From Burkholderiales bacterium (GTDB lineage Bacteria; Pseudomonadota; Gammaproteobacteria; Burkholderiales; Burkholderiaceae_E), in contig JAPOKJ010000007.1 of the NCBI GenBank assembly GCA_029977705.1, positions 30,283 through 94,282 on the forward strand: a stretch of DNA of 64,000 nucleotides, in the 5' to 3' direction. The notes below the pieces were generated by a model. The model was not told the origin of the DNA. It did no database searches and worked only from the letters and a program-made list of their open reading frames with translations. The translations under genes and the position numbers were made by a program. Of this stretch, positions 1 to 8,782 are shown piece by piece. Position 1 is the stretch's first letter. Each line of letters begins with the position of its first letter.

Positions 1-594
1 CGTCTTGTCGAGCAGCTTGTCGAATTCGAGTTCGCCCTTCAGGGCCACCGATTGCGGCCAGCCCATGCCGGCAGGGTCCTTCATCGGTCCGTCGAGCATC
101 GCGGAAACAAACAGCAGCACGATGAAATTGAGCAGCAAGGTGGTGACCACCTCATCAACCGACAGGCGCGCCTTGAACCAGGCCGGGATCAGCAGCAACA
201 GGGCGCCAGCGGCCATCGCAGCGAGGATCATGCCGGCATAGAGCAGCGCATCGGGGGCCGCAAAGCCCTCGCCGCCATGCAGGCCGCCTACTGCCACCGC
301 TGCCAGGGCACCGGCATACAGCTGGCCTTCGGCGCCGATGTTGAACAGGCGGGCCCGGAAAGCCACCGCCGCCGACAAGCCGGTGAAGATCAGCGGGATC
401 GCCCGCGTCAGCGTCTCGGACAGGGCAAAGCGCGAACCAAACGCACCTTCGAAGAGCAGGCCGTAGGTCTGCAACACCGGTGCACCGGCCCAGGCCACCA
501 GGGCAGCACAGACCAGCAGGGTAAAGCCGATCGCCACCAGCGGCGCCAGCCAGCGTGCGCGTTGCGAGGCGACGCTGCGACGGACCAGTCTCAT
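1..594 (-). CDS. nucleoside-type ABC transporter permease (partial, C-terminus off the left edge)
   Basis: Inner-membrane permease of a BMP-type importer, family BPD_transp_2. Reading leftwards from an ATG at 594, the visible 198 codons start MRLVRRSVASQR and give several hydrophobic helices. They contain the motif FNIGAEGQLYAG, which is characteristic of the nucleoside/simple-sugar permeases of this family. The start codon overlaps the stop of the upstream ATPase gene (ATGA overlap at 591-594), so the two are translationally coupled. The substrate cannot be read from the sequence; purine nucleosides are the usual cargo of systems with a BMP binding protein, and one lies at 4457-5458. The C-terminal part is missing because of the window edge, not because of a break in the gene. 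Confidence 0.88.
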   Translation of the reverse strand, partial: MRLVRRSVASQRARWLAPLVAIGFTLLVCAALVAWAGAPVLQTYGLLFEGAFGSRFALSETLTRAIPLIFTGLSAAVAFRARLFNIGAEGQLYAGALAAVAVGGLHGGEGFAAPDALLYAGMILAAMAAGALLLLIPAWFKARLSVDEVVTTLLLNFIVLLFVSAMLDGPMKDPAGMGWPQSVALKGELEFDKLLDKT

Positions 595-2084
595 GACTGC
601 CCCGCCATGGCCAGGCCAAGGGTGGCGGTATCCCATTGCGCGATCGGGCGGGCCGGCGACAGGTGTCCCTTGAACATGACGGCGACCCGATCGGCCAGGG
701 CCCAGATCTCGTCCAGGTCTTCCGAGATCAGCAGGATCGCGGCGCCGGCGGCGCGGGCATCGAGCAATTGCTGATGGATGTAGGCGGTGGCACCGACATC
801 CAGGCCCCAGGTCGGCTGATTGGCAATGATCATCGGCGGCTGCCCACCCAGTTCGCGCCCGAGGATGAATTTCTGGATGTTGCCGCCCGACAGGGTGCGG
901 ATCGGCTGCTCCAGGCGCTGATGGCGCACATCGAAGGCCTGCACGATGCGCTGCGCCTCGGCGCGCATGGCGCGACGATCGAGCCAGCCGAGCCAGCGCG
1001 GGCCGCGCAGCATTTTCGGATCCTGCAGGCGATGCAAGGCGGCATTGTCGATCAGGTCGGCATCACCCACCACGCCGACATGGGTGCGGTCCTCGGGAAT
1101 GCGTCCCAGGCCCTGGCCGATCCAGTCGCGCCGCCCTTCCACCGCCTCGGCCAGCGCCTGCTGCCCGTTGCCAGCCACACCGGCAACGGCAAGGATCTCG
1201 CCCGGTGCCACCGAGAAGGCCATCGGTCCGTCTTCGATGGCCATGCGCAAGTCGCCCCGCCGCGCGCCGGCGGCGCCTGCCGCCGCTGTCTGGGCATCGC
1301 GGCGCGGCAATTCGATCTTGCGGCCAACCATGCGTTCGGCCAGCGCGGCGGGATCGGCGCCCGCATTGTCGACCACATCGACCAGCTTGCCGCCGCGCAG
1401 GATGGCGATGCGGTCGGCCACCCGCATCACCTCGGCCATCTTGTGGGTGATGAAGATGATCGACAGCCCCTCGCGCACCATCGCCGAGAGCGTGGCAAAC
1501 AACGCATCGCTCTCCTGTGGTGTCAGCACCGCGGTCGGTTCGTCGAGAATCAGCAGGCGGGCTCCACGGACCAGGGCCTTGAGGATTTCAACGCGCTGCC
1601 GCTCGCCTACCGACAGCTGCCGCACCAGGGCATCTGGTGCCACCTCCAGGCCATAGCGCTGGCAGGCCTGCAGCAGCCGGGCACGGATCGCGGCTCGTGC
1701 CGAGCGCGCCGCCCACAGGGGCTCCAGCCCGATCATCACGTTGTCGAGCACGGAGAGATTGTCGGCCAGCGTGAAGTGCTGGTGCACCATGCCGATACCG
1801 GCAGCAAGAGCCGCCTTGGGATCGCCCGGCGGCAGGGGCTGACCGAAGGCTTCGACCGTGCCGGCATCGGCCACATAGTGGCCGAACAGGATCGATACCA
1901 GGGTGGACTTGCCCGCCCCGTTCTCGCCGAGCAGGGCCAACACCTGCCCCTCCTCCAGGCTCAGAGAAATGTCATCATTGGCCAGGGCTGTGCCAAAGCG
2001 CTTGCTGATATGCTCCATGCGCAGCACGGTGCGCGCGCTGGCGCGACCGGACTGCAGGGCCTCTCGGGTGCTGGCGGACTCCAT
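591..2084 (-). CDS. two-domain ABC transporter ATP-binding protein, nucleoside/sugar type
   Basis: Cytoplasmic ATPase energising the permease downstream. It has two tandem ABC modules. The first has a full Walker A (GENGAGKST), a signature LSVGERQR and a Walker B ending LILDEPT. The second has a degenerate P-loop (GVAGNGQQAL) but a good signature (LSGGNIQK) and the variant Walker B MIIANQPTWGLD. One active and one degenerate site is the normal pattern for nucleoside and monosaccharide importers. The ATG at 2084 gives about 497 residues. A longer frame to 2147 would overlap the divergent SDR gene at 2141 and adds unlikely sequence; an internal ATG at 2018 (MEHISKRFG) is also possible. The gene is separated from its probable binding protein by two unrelated genes. 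Confidence 0.9.
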   Translation of the reverse strand: MESASTREALQSGRASARTVLRMEHISKRFGTALANDDISLSLEEGQVLALLGENGAGKSTLVSILFGHYVADAGTVEAFGQPLPPGDPKAALAAGIGMVHQHFTLADNLSVLDNVMIGLEPLWAARSARAAIRARLLQACQRYGLEVAPDALVRQLSVGERQRVEILKALVRGARLLILDEPTAVLTPQESDALFATLSAMVREGLSIIFITHKMAEVMRVADRIAILRGGKLVDVVDNAGADPAALAERMVGRKIELPRRDAQTAAAGAAGARRGDLRMAIEDGPMAFSVAPGEILAVAGVAGNGQQALAEAVEGRRDWIGQGLGRIPEDRTHVGVVGDADLIDNAALHRLQDPKMLRGPRWLGWLDRRAMRAEAQRIVQAFDVRHQRLEQPIRTLSGGNIQKFILGRELGGQPPMIIANQPTWGLDVGATAYIHQQLLDARAAGAAILLISEDLDEIWALADRVAVMFKGHLSPARPIAQWDTATLGLAMAGQS

Positions 2085-2140
2085 GCGCCAATAGTAACAA
2101 GGCCCGGGCCCGAACCATTTCCTTCCGGGAGTCGAAATCC

Positions 2141-2977
2141 ATGTCATTCTGGTCGCAAAAGGTGGTCGTCATTTCCGGAGCGGCCTCCGGTATCGGCGCA
2201 GCCCTGGCCCGGCAACTGGGCAGTGCGGGGGCTCGGCTTTACCTGTGCGATGTCGATACCACACGGCTGGCCGAGGTGCACGGCGCGCTGCAGGCCGCGG
2301 GTGTCAAGGCTGAAGCGCGGGTGCTGGACGTGGCCAACCTGTCCGACTGGCAGGCCTGGGCCGCCGACATCCAGGCAGCAGGGCACCCCGCCGATGTCGT
2401 CATCAACAATGCCGGCGTATCGCTGGTCGAACTGGTGCGCAACATGGCCGAGGAAGATGCCCGGTGGATCATGGGGATCAATTTCTGGGGCGTGTTCAAT
2501 GGCTGCAAGGCCTTCCTGCCCCAGATGGGCAAGGCGGGCCGCGGCACCCTGGTCAACATCTCGAGCATCTTCGCGATGGTATCCATGCCCTCGCAGTCGA
2601 TGTACAACGCCACCAAGGCAGCGGTGCGCGGCTTTTCCGATGCGCTGCGCGAGGAAGTGCGCGAGGCGGGCATCAAGGTGCTGTGTGTTCACCCGGGCGG
2701 CGTCAAGACGCGCATCGTCGAGCAGGCCCGCATGGGCGATCTTTCCGCCTTCGGCAGGTCACCCGAGGCCATGAAGCGCGACTTTCAGGCCAATGCCGGC
2801 ACCACGGCCGAATCGGCCGCCCGCCAGATCATCGCGGCCATCGAGCGCGGCGAGCGCCGCTTGCTCATCGGCAAGGATGCGCGCGTGCTCGACTGGATGT
2901 TCCGATTGGTGCCGGCTACGGCATCGGCCCGATTTACAGCCCTGGCGCGGCGTCGCACCGGAATGACCATCCGGTAG
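2141..2977 (+). CDS. short-chain dehydrogenase/reductase (SDR)
   Basis: Classical SDR of 278 residues, cytoplasmic, using NAD(P)H. Visible features are the nucleotide-binding GAASGIG at about residues 13-19, the NNAG structural motif at 89-92, and the catalytic set Ser141/142, Tyr155 and Lys159 (YNATK). It ends with a basic C-terminal tail of about 20 residues (RFTALARRRTGMTIR) like that of SDRs related to membrane lipid or acyl-substrate oxidoreductases. A GGGAG ribosome site lies about 10 bases before the start. It stands alone on this strand between leftward genes and diverges from the ABC ATPase, so its substrate cannot be inferred from context. Confidence 0.85.
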   Translation: MSFWSQKVVVISGAASGIGAALARQLGSAGARLYLCDVDTTRLAEVHGALQAAGVKAEARVLDVANLSDWQAWAADIQAAGHPADVVINNAGVSLVELVRNMAEEDARWIMGINFWGVFNGCKAFLPQMGKAGRGTLVNISSIFAMVSMPSQSMYNATKAAVRGFSDALREEVREAGIKVLCVHPGGVKTRIVEQARMGDLSAFGRSPEAMKRDFQANAGTTAESAARQIIAAIERGERRLLIGKDARVLDWMFRLVPATASARFTALARRRTGMTIR

Positions 2978-3000
2978 GCGCGGCAGCTGCGGCCTCGGCC

Positions 3001-4344
3001 TCAGTCCAGTCGTTCGATGCGCGGCAGGGCGGCATGGCCCTCGATCATCGCCTGACTCGGGACGTAGGCCCGCAGCACCACGCGAAACTCGCCCGCCGGC
3101 GCCGGCAGCCAGGCCGGCATGTCGGCGGCATCCTCAGGATGCCCATGCTGCAGCAGCAGGTCCCAGGACCCGTCGGGGTTGCGCGGAATGCCCGGGCTGC
3201 GATCGCCCAGCGCGTAGCGATACAAGGGGTTGTCGATGAAAAACATCCGGCCATCGGGCAGGCGCTCGTACATTGACAGCGACCAGAAGGCCTGCGCCTC
3301 CAGGCCCTCGGCCGGAATGCGTACCCGGTAGCGATGGGCACCGATCAGGGGCATGCCGGTGACATCGGTGGCCGCTGTCATGTAGACCGCCTCGGCCGGC
3401 TCCAGTGCCGCCAGCCCGCCCAGGGCCACGGCAGCCCTGAGCGCATAGTCCCGACCAAAGTTGCCGACCCGGGCATCGGGCAGGGACCAGCCATCGCGCA
3501 TGCGGCGCTCACTCATGAATCCCGTCTTGAAGCGGGACTGCAGGCTGGGCAAGCGCTCCTGCCACAAGGCCTGGGTCTGCATCGGCAATTGCTCCCAGGC
3601 CTGCGGGCCGCAGCCCAGGCCAGTGCCGGACCAGGCCTGGAGCAGCGCCACTTCGTCGGCTGGCGCCGGGTTGCGCGCCAGCAGTTCATTGACCGCGGCC
3701 AGGAACAGCGCCGGCGTCGGCGAGGCCTGCGCCTGCACCTGCTGCACAAAGACCGAGGCATCACGGCGCAGGGCCACCCCACGCAGTGCATCCTGGATGG
3801 CATGGGCAGCGCCGGCATCCTCGGCGCTGACCACCAGCCAGCGCGCCAATGCCCAGACATCATGGCCCGGAGCGCGCAGGATGCGCTGCCCGTCTGGCAT
3901 CGGCTGGCCATGGAAGGCCTGATACAGCGCGGCCAGTTCCTGCTCATCCTGATCGGGACCGATCAGGATCACATCGGTCGGCTGCGCCACACCATCGCCA
4001 AGGCGGCTGCCCAGCATCGCGAAATTGTTGGTGAAGGCATCCATCAGCGCGACCGACCAGTAGCGCCCCGCGATCGGTGGAATCACCAGGTGCACCGGAC
4101 TGGCCGCCAGATCCAGCCAGGCCGAGCTGTACAAGGTGTCGTGGTTGGGGGTGGTGACGGTCCGTGCGCGATGGGTGACCAGCGCCCGCTGATGGAAGAA
4201 CACATTGACCTCGCGACGCGCCGGATTCTTCGGCTCATGGATCATCATGTAGCGGGTCCGCGCCATCTCGTAGACCGGAAAGGCGTATTCAATCGCCGAT
4301 TCGATCAGGCGGGCATCCGGGGCGGCATTCGGAGACTGTGTCAT
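3001..4344 (-). CDS. DUF1254/DUF1214 domain protein
   Basis: A 447-residue protein with an N-terminal DUF1254 domain (recognisable NHDTLYSSAWLDL block near residue 70 and PIAGRYWSVALMDAFTN after it). A C-terminal DUF1214 domain follows (block around FWSLSMYERLPDGRMFFIDNP). The family is widespread in proteobacteria, often exported, and has no settled biochemical role. No signal peptide is evident here: the N-terminus MTQSPNAAPDARLIESA is polar, so a cytoplasmic location is likely. It is read in the same direction as the BMP binding-protein gene, but a strong terminator at 4365-4387 separates the two, so it probably has its own promoter. Confidence 0.82.
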   Translation of the reverse strand: MTQSPNAAPDARLIESAIEYAFPVYEMARTRYMMIHEPKNPARREVNVFFHQRALVTHRARTVTTPNHDTLYSSAWLDLAASPVHLVIPPIAGRYWSVALMDAFTNNFAMLGSRLGDGVAQPTDVILIGPDQDEQELAALYQAFHGQPMPDGQRILRAPGHDVWALARWLVVSAEDAGAAHAIQDALRGVALRRDASVFVQQVQAQASPTPALFLAAVNELLARNPAPADEVALLQAWSGTGLGCGPQAWEQLPMQTQALWQERLPSLQSRFKTGFMSERRMRDGWSLPDARVGNFGRDYALRAAVALGGLAALEPAEAVYMTAATDVTGMPLIGAHRYRVRIPAEGLEAQAFWSLSMYERLPDGRMFFIDNPLYRYALGDRSPGIPRNPDGSWDLLLQHGHPEDAADMPAWLPAPAGEFRVVLRAYVPSQAMIEGHAALPRIERLD

Positions 4345-4364
4345 CGCGCTTTTCTTTCAATCGC

Positions 4365-4387
4365 AAAAAGGGGGCCAGAAGGCCCCC
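4365..4387 (-). terminator. rho-independent terminator of the BMP binding-protein gene
   Basis: Perfect 7-bp GC stem (GGGGGCC at 4370-4376 with GGCCCCC at 4381-4387) and a 4-base loop. On the minus strand it is followed by a run of five T (4365-4369). It lies 70 bases after the stop of the binding-protein gene at 4457 and just before the DUF1254 start. Confidence 0.85.
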
Positions 4388-4456
4388 CGATGAAACGACT
4401 GGCAGCATGCCCGGCTTGCATAGACCGGGTCGATCACCCGGCGCAAGCCGGCAGGC

Positions 4457-5458
4457 TTACTTGGCCGTTGCCTTGGGCTGGTTGTCGTCGATCTTGACAG
4501 TGAACTTGGCGGCCAGGATGGCAGCCTGCTTTTCCTGAACCTTCTTGACGACTTCAGCCGGCACCTTGCTCTCGAAAGTGCCCAGGGGCGCCAGTTCGGA
4601 GCCCTTGTACTTCATCATCGAGTACTGGCCATAGTCCTCGGCCTTGAACTTGCCTTCCTTGACCAGCTTGAGCGCGCGGTCGATGGTCGGCTCCATGTTC
4701 CACAGGGCCGAGGCCACCACCGTCTCAGGGTACTTGTCCTGGGTGTTGATCACGTTGCCGATCGCCAGCTTGCCTTTTTCCTTGGCGGCATCGGAGACAC
4801 CGAAGCGCTCGGCGTACATCACGTCAGCCCCCTTGTCGATCATTGCGAAGGCGGCTTCCTTGGCCTTGGGCGGATCGAACCAGGAATTGATGAAGGTGAC
4901 CATGAAGGTAACCTTGGGGTTGGTCTCCTTGGCACCGGCCATGAAGGCATTCATCAGGCGGTTGACCTCGGGGATGGGGTAGCCGCCCACCATGCCGATC
5001 TTGCCGCTCTTGCTCATCGCACCGGCGATCATGCCGGTCAGGTAGGCCGGCTCCTGGATGAAGTTGTCAAAGACCGAGAAATTGGGCGCGACCGGCTTGC
5101 CGGAGGAGCCCATCAGGAACGAAACCTTGGGGTAGGCCTTGGCCACCTTGCGCGCGGCCGCCTCGACGGCAAAGGACTCGCCCACGATCAGGGTGTTGCC
5201 CTGCTCGGCATACTCGCGCATCACGCGCTCGTAGTCGGCGTTGGCGACCTTCTCGGAGAATTTGTATTCGATCTCGCCGCGGGCCACGGCTGCGTTCAAT
5301 GCCTTGTGGATGCGGCTGACCCACTGCTGCTCGACCGGCACGGTGTAGATGGCAGCGACCTTGAGCTTGGCCTGCGCCAGGGCGGCGCCGGGCAGGGCGG
5401 AGGCGGCCACGGCAAGCGCGGCGCTGGCGAGCAGGGTACGACGGGACTGGATGTTCAT
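4457..5458 (-). CDS. BMP-family ABC transporter substrate-binding protein
   Basis: Periplasmic binding protein of the BMP/PnrA (Med) family, 333 residues. The N-terminal export signal is MNIQSRRTLLASAALAVAAS ending in ALPGAALAQA; there is no clear lipobox. The mature part starts LKVAAIYTVPVEQQWV and carries family blocks such as GMIAGAMSKSGKIGMVGG and NSWFDPPKAKEAA. Homologues bind nucleosides or related small molecules for two-domain ATPases like the one at 591-2084, so these genes probably form one importer even though an SDR and a DUF1254 gene lie between. An AGAGG ribosome site precedes the ATG. A terminator follows. Confidence 0.9.
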   Translation of the reverse strand: MNIQSRRTLLASAALAVAASALPGAALAQAKLKVAAIYTVPVEQQWVSRIHKALNAAVARGEIEYKFSEKVANADYERVMREYAEQGNTLIVGESFAVEAAARKVAKAYPKVSFLMGSSGKPVAPNFSVFDNFIQEPAYLTGMIAGAMSKSGKIGMVGGYPIPEVNRLMNAFMAGAKETNPKVTFMVTFINSWFDPPKAKEAAFAMIDKGADVMYAERFGVSDAAKEKGKLAIGNVINTQDKYPETVVASALWNMEPTIDRALKLVKEGKFKAEDYGQYSMMKYKGSELAPLGTFESKVPAEVVKKVQEKQAAILAAKFTVKIDDNQPKATAK

Positions 5459-5538
5459 CTGGGACCTCTGTGGCGTTGGGAATGGGATCGGGGTCGTGGG
5501 CCCCGTGCAGGCATTCTAAGGCAAGGCTGGAAGGGCCC

Positions 5539-5760
5539 TCAGTCGGCAACCTCGACCCGCTTGATACGGGCGCCCGCCCCCGTCTTGATCGACACCGACG
5601 AGCGTGGTTTGCCAAAGGCCTTGGCCACCAGCGCGATCAGTTCGGCATTGGCCTTGCCATCGACGGGCGGCGACTTCAGACTGGCCTGCCAATGGCCATC
5701 GACCTGCTGCAGCAGGGACTCGCGGGCATTGGGCTTGACCTTGACGAGCAGGACCGGCAT
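5539..5760 (-). CDS. DUF167 (YggU/UPF0235) family protein
   Basis: Small 73-residue cytoplasmic protein starting MPVLLVKVKPNARES. It carries the diagnostic DUF167 block PPVDGKANAELIALVAKAFG and ends with the typical VSIKTGAGARIKRVEV strand. The function of the family is unknown. The ATG at 5760 was chosen because it matches the family start; the frame stays open to 5799 but adds an unlikely leader. It lies 80 bases upstream of the BMP binding-protein gene on the same strand. Confidence 0.88.
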   Translation of the reverse strand: MPVLLVKVKPNARESLLQQVDGHWQASLKSPPVDGKANAELIALVAKAFGKPRSSVSIKTGAGARIKRVEVAD

Positions 5761-5850
5761 CGCTGCGATTGTAGGGGCAAGGAGGCCGGTTTGCCTCACG
5801 CCAGCACGCCACCGCCTCTGCTAAGCTGATCCACCCTCCCGGAGATCCGC

Positions 5851-6912
5851 ATGCGCCTGCTCCACCTCCTGCTGCTGTCCCTGACCCTGATGAGCCTGTC
5901 CAACACTGCCCCCGCCGCCGACTTTCCAGCGCCCCGTGAAGGCCACTGGATCGTGCGCGACTTTCGCTTCAACACCGCCCAGGTGCTCCCCGAATTGCGG
6001 CTGCACTACACCACCGTAGGCGACCCGGGCGGTGAGCCGGTTTTGGTGCTGCACGGCACGACCGGCAACGGGGCCGGCATGCTCAACCCGGCCTTTGGCG
6101 GCGAATTGTTCGGCCCCGGCCAACCACTCGATGCACGCAAGTACTTCATCATCCTTCCCGATGCCATCGGCACCGGCAAGTCGAGCAAGCCCTCGGACGG
6201 CTTGCGTACCGACTTTCCGCGCTACAACTATGACGACATGGTCCGGGCCCAGTACCGCCTGGTCACCGAGCACCTGGGCATCCGGCGCCTGCGTCTGGTG
6301 ATCGGCAATTCCATGGGAGGCATGCACACCTGGATCTGGGCGCAGAAGTATCCCGATGCCATGGACATCGCGGTGCCGATGGCCTCACTGCCCACGGCCA
6401 TGTCCGGCCGCAACTGGATCCTGAGACGGCTGATCATCGACTCGATCCGTCGCGATCCTGAGTGGAAGAATGGCCAATACACCACCCAGCCGCGCAGCGC
6501 GCTGTTCGCTTCCGTGTTCTACTCGGCCGCCACCAACGGAGGCAACCAGGCCTTGTTCAAGGCCGCGCCGAACCGGCAGAAGGCCGACCAATGGCTGGAC
6601 CAGCGCCTGAACGCACCCTACAGTGGCGATGCCAACGACCATCTGTACCAATGGGAGTCCTCCGGCGACTACGATCCCTCCCCCGGGCTTCCCAACATCA
6701 AGGCGGTGCTGCTGGCGATCAATTCGGCCGACGATGAACGCAATCCGCCCGAGCTGGGCGTGCTCGATCGGGAGATCCGGCGCGTGCCCAACGGGCGTGT
6801 ACTCCTGATCCCGGGCAGTTCGGATACCGCCGGCCACGGCACGACCGCCCAGGCGCGCTTCTGGAAGCAGTCGCTCGATCACCTGCTCAAGACGACACCG
6901 CGCCAGCCCTGA
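5851..6912 (+). CDS. exported alpha/beta hydrolase (homoserine acetyltransferase-like fold)
   Basis: A 353-residue protein with a clear signal peptide (MRLLHLLLLSLTLMSLS ... APAA, cleavage near residue 23), so it is periplasmic or secreted. The hydrolase fold is shown by LVLHGTTGNG (oxyanion region near 66-73), the nucleophile elbow GNSMGG with Ser154, and a late GHGT whose histidine is the likely catalytic base near residue 330. The overall layout is that of the MetX-like (homoserine O-acetyltransferase) branch. Export and the absence of methionine genes argue for an esterase or lactonase rather than MetX. A GGAG ribosome site precedes the ATG. It converges with the regulator gene at 6958. 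Confidence 0.82.
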   Translation: MRLLHLLLLSLTLMSLSNTAPAADFPAPREGHWIVRDFRFNTAQVLPELRLHYTTVGDPGGEPVLVLHGTTGNGAGMLNPAFGGELFGPGQPLDARKYFIILPDAIGTGKSSKPSDGLRTDFPRYNYDDMVRAQYRLVTEHLGIRRLRLVIGNSMGGMHTWIWAQKYPDAMDIAVPMASLPTAMSGRNWILRRLIIDSIRRDPEWKNGQYTTQPRSALFASVFYSAATNGGNQALFKAAPNRQKADQWLDQRLNAPYSGDANDHLYQWESSGDYDPSPGLPNIKAVLLAINSADDERNPPELGVLDREIRRVPNGRVLLIPGSSDTAGHGTTAQARFWKQSLDHLLKTTPRQP

Positions 6913-6957
6913 ACAACGCCGTGTCTGTCCTGGAACCAGCGCGGCCCGCCAAGGGTG

Positions 6958-7827
6958 TCAGGGGGCGATGCCACCCAGCGCCTGCAGCAGTCGCACCAGC
7001 GACTGTTCCAGGCTCAGGTCGCTGGTGTTGACACTGGCATCGGCCAGCCGGTAGAGCGGTTCGCGCTGCTGCAGCAGGCCGCGCAACTCATCGAGTGCAC
7101 GGCGCCGTCCGGTCATCGGGCGCACATCTCCCTGATCGATGACGCGGTGGAAGTGGTCCTCGGCGGTCGCGGTCAGCCAGATGGTGAAGCAATGCTCGCG
7201 CAGCATCGCGTAGGCGGCCTCATCCTCGACCAGCGATCCGCCGGTGGTGAGCACCAGGTCCCGATGCCTTGTCAACAGGTCGCGCAAGACGTGGGCCTGA
7301 ACCTCGCGGAACCCGCCAACCCCGCGCTGCGCGAACAGGCTCTCCAGCCCCATGCCGGCAGCCTTTTCGATCTCGCGGTCCAGTTCGATGAAGGGGCGTC
7401 CGGTACGACGGGCCAGTTGCCGCCCGAGGGAACTCTTGCCAGCCCCGCGCATGCCCAGCAAGGCGATGCGCCGGCGCCGGTCCAGCACCGTCTCACCCAG
7501 ATGCTCGCGCAGCAATCGGATCACCCCGTCCAGGGCGGGCGCATCGAGCGGCTGCAGCAGATCGAGCACCGGCCTCAGGTCGGCGCCGGGCAGACGGTCC
7601 GACAGGAAGGCTTCGAGCGGCCGGTTCAGGGCCTGGGCCAGTTTGCGCAGCAGGAGGATGGACAGATTGCCCTGCCCTGATTCCAGTTGCGCCAGGTAGC
7701 GCTCGGACAGCCCTGAACGCTGGGCCAGCACCTTGCGGGTCAGGGCGGCCTGCTCGCGAAACAGACGCGCCCGGGCGCCAAGCTCGGCCAGGAAGGTCTC
7801 GTCGGATCCGAGCTTGCGCGATGACAT
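6958..7827 (-). CDS. BoxR/BzdR-like regulator: HTH domain fused to shikimate kinase-like domain
   Basis: A 289-residue regulator with an N-terminal XRE helix-turn-helix (about residues 16-75, core LAQRSGLSERYLAQLESGQ). A shikimate kinase-like domain starts near 120 with the P-loop GMRGAGKS at 125-132, then FIELDREIEKAAG and TTGGSLV. In the known relatives BzdR and BoxR, which control benzoyl-CoA pathways, the kinase-like domain senses benzoyl-CoA and does not make shikimate phosphate. The ATG at 7827 (MSSRKLGSDE) fits the family; the frame runs open to 7980 but would overlap the divergent SDR. No box genes are in the window. By position it should regulate the divergent SDR-hydrolase-Liv operon and itself. 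Confidence 0.85.
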   Translation of the reverse strand: MSSRKLGSDETFLAELGARARLFREQAALTRKVLAQRSGLSERYLAQLESGQGNLSILLLRKLAQALNRPLEAFLSDRLPGADLRPVLDLLQPLDAPALDGVIRLLREHLGETVLDRRRRIALLGMRGAGKSSLGRQLARRTGRPFIELDREIEKAAGMGLESLFAQRGVGGFREVQAHVLRDLLTRHRDLVLTTGGSLVEDEAAYAMLREHCFTIWLTATAEDHFHRVIDQGDVRPMTGRRRALDELRGLLQQREPLYRLADASVNTSDLSLEQSLVRLLQALGGIAP

Positions 7828-7839
7828 GAAAACAGGCAA

Positions 7840-7880
7840 TATAATGATCGGCAAAAAAGTGCAATGCATTATAAAGCATG
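7840..7880. promoter_or_regulatory. divergent promoter region with TGCA operator-like dyads
   Basis: An AT-rich island between the BoxR-like regulator and the SDR. It holds TATAAT at 7840-7845, the doublet TGCA-A-TGCA at 7860-7868, and an inverted repeat ATGC-N8-GCAT running from 7865 to about 7880. TGCA-containing repeats are the known type of target for BzdR/BoxR regulators, so this is the best candidate operator. The assignment is inference from position and motif. Confidence 0.5.
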
Positions 7881-7973
7881 GCTTTCGCTTTGTGAAGGCT
7901 TTTGAAGCGCTAACGCCCTTTATCCCCTTCCGACCCTCCCCTTGCCGTCCCTCACCTTCATGATTGCCCCTGC

Positions 7974-8759
7974 ATGCCAAGCGCCGTCACCGACCTGACC
8001 GACAAACACGCCCTCATTACCGGCGCCGCGCGCGGCATCGGCGCCGCCATCGCCGAGCGACTGGCGGCCAAGGGACTGCGCCTGAGCCTGGTCGGACGTC
8101 ATCTGGACAGCCTGCAGGCCCTGGCGGCCCGCCTGCCCGCTGGCACGGCCAGCCAGTGCCTCGTCTGCGATGTCGGGGATGCACAGGCCGTGGAGCGGGC
8201 CTGGGCCCAGGCCCGCGCCGGCTTCGGGCCGATCGACATCCTGATCAACAATGCTGGCCAGGCCGAGAGCGCGCCGCTGCTGCGCACCAGCGATGCCTTG
8301 TGGCAGCAGATGCTGGCGGTCAATCTGACCGGCACCTTCCTGGGCACCCGCGCCGCCGTGCCCGACATGGTCAAGAGCGGCTGGGGCCGCGTCATCAACA
8401 TCGCAAGTACCGCCGGCCAGCGCGGTTACGCCTATGTGTCAGCCTATGTTGCCGCCAAGCATGGCGTGATCGGGTTGACCCGCTCGCTGGCGCTGGAATT
8501 TGCCCAGAAGGGCATTACCGTCAACGCGGTGTGCCCGGGTTACACCGACACCGATCTGCTGCGCGCCAGCATCGACAATGTGATGAGCAAGACCGCGCGC
8601 AGCCGCGACGAGTCCTATGCCGAATTCGCGCGCAACAACCCGCAGGGTCGCGTGGTGCAACCCGGTGAAGTCGCCGACACCGTGCTCTGGCTGTGCTCAC
8701 CCGCAGCCTCCGCGATCAATGGCCAGTCGGTCTCGGTCAGCGGCGGCGAGGTGATGTAG
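7974..8759 (+). CDS. SDR-family oxidoreductase
   Basis: Cytoplasmic SDR of 261 residues, the first gene of a rightward operon. It shows the cofactor motif TGAARGIG (residues 16-23), NNAG at 92-95, the catalytic Ser145, Tyr158 and Lys162, and a C-terminal SGGEVM ending usual in 3-hydroxyacyl-CoA or 3-oxoacyl reductases. Its place behind a BoxR-like regulator and before a hydrolase and an organic-acid-type ABC importer suggests a dehydrogenase acting on an aromatic-pathway or acyl-CoA intermediate; the substrate is not shown. No strong ribosome site is visible before the ATG. Confidence 0.85.
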   Translation: MPSAVTDLTDKHALITGAARGIGAAIAERLAAKGLRLSLVGRHLDSLQALAARLPAGTASQCLVCDVGDAQAVERAWAQARAGFGPIDILINNAGQAESAPLLRTSDALWQQMLAVNLTGTFLGTRAAVPDMVKSGWGRVINIASTAGQRGYAYVSAYVAAKHGVIGLTRSLALEFAQKGITVNAVCPGYTDTDLLRASIDNVMSKTARSRDESYAEFARNNPQGRVVQPGEVADTVLWLCSPAASAINGQSVSVSGGEVM

Positions 8760-8782
8760 GCATCGGGGCAACTGGCGAACCC

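Noticed and set aside
636..2774. A 712-codon open frame on the plus strand covering the ABC ATPase and part of the SDR
   Set aside because: Composition is that of a shadow; the ABC ATPase motifs are on the other strand.
6958..7827. Shikimate kinase (aroK) of aromatic amino acid biosynthesis
   Set aside because: The N-terminal HTH and family context mark a BoxR/BzdR regulator in which the kinase-like domain is a sensor.
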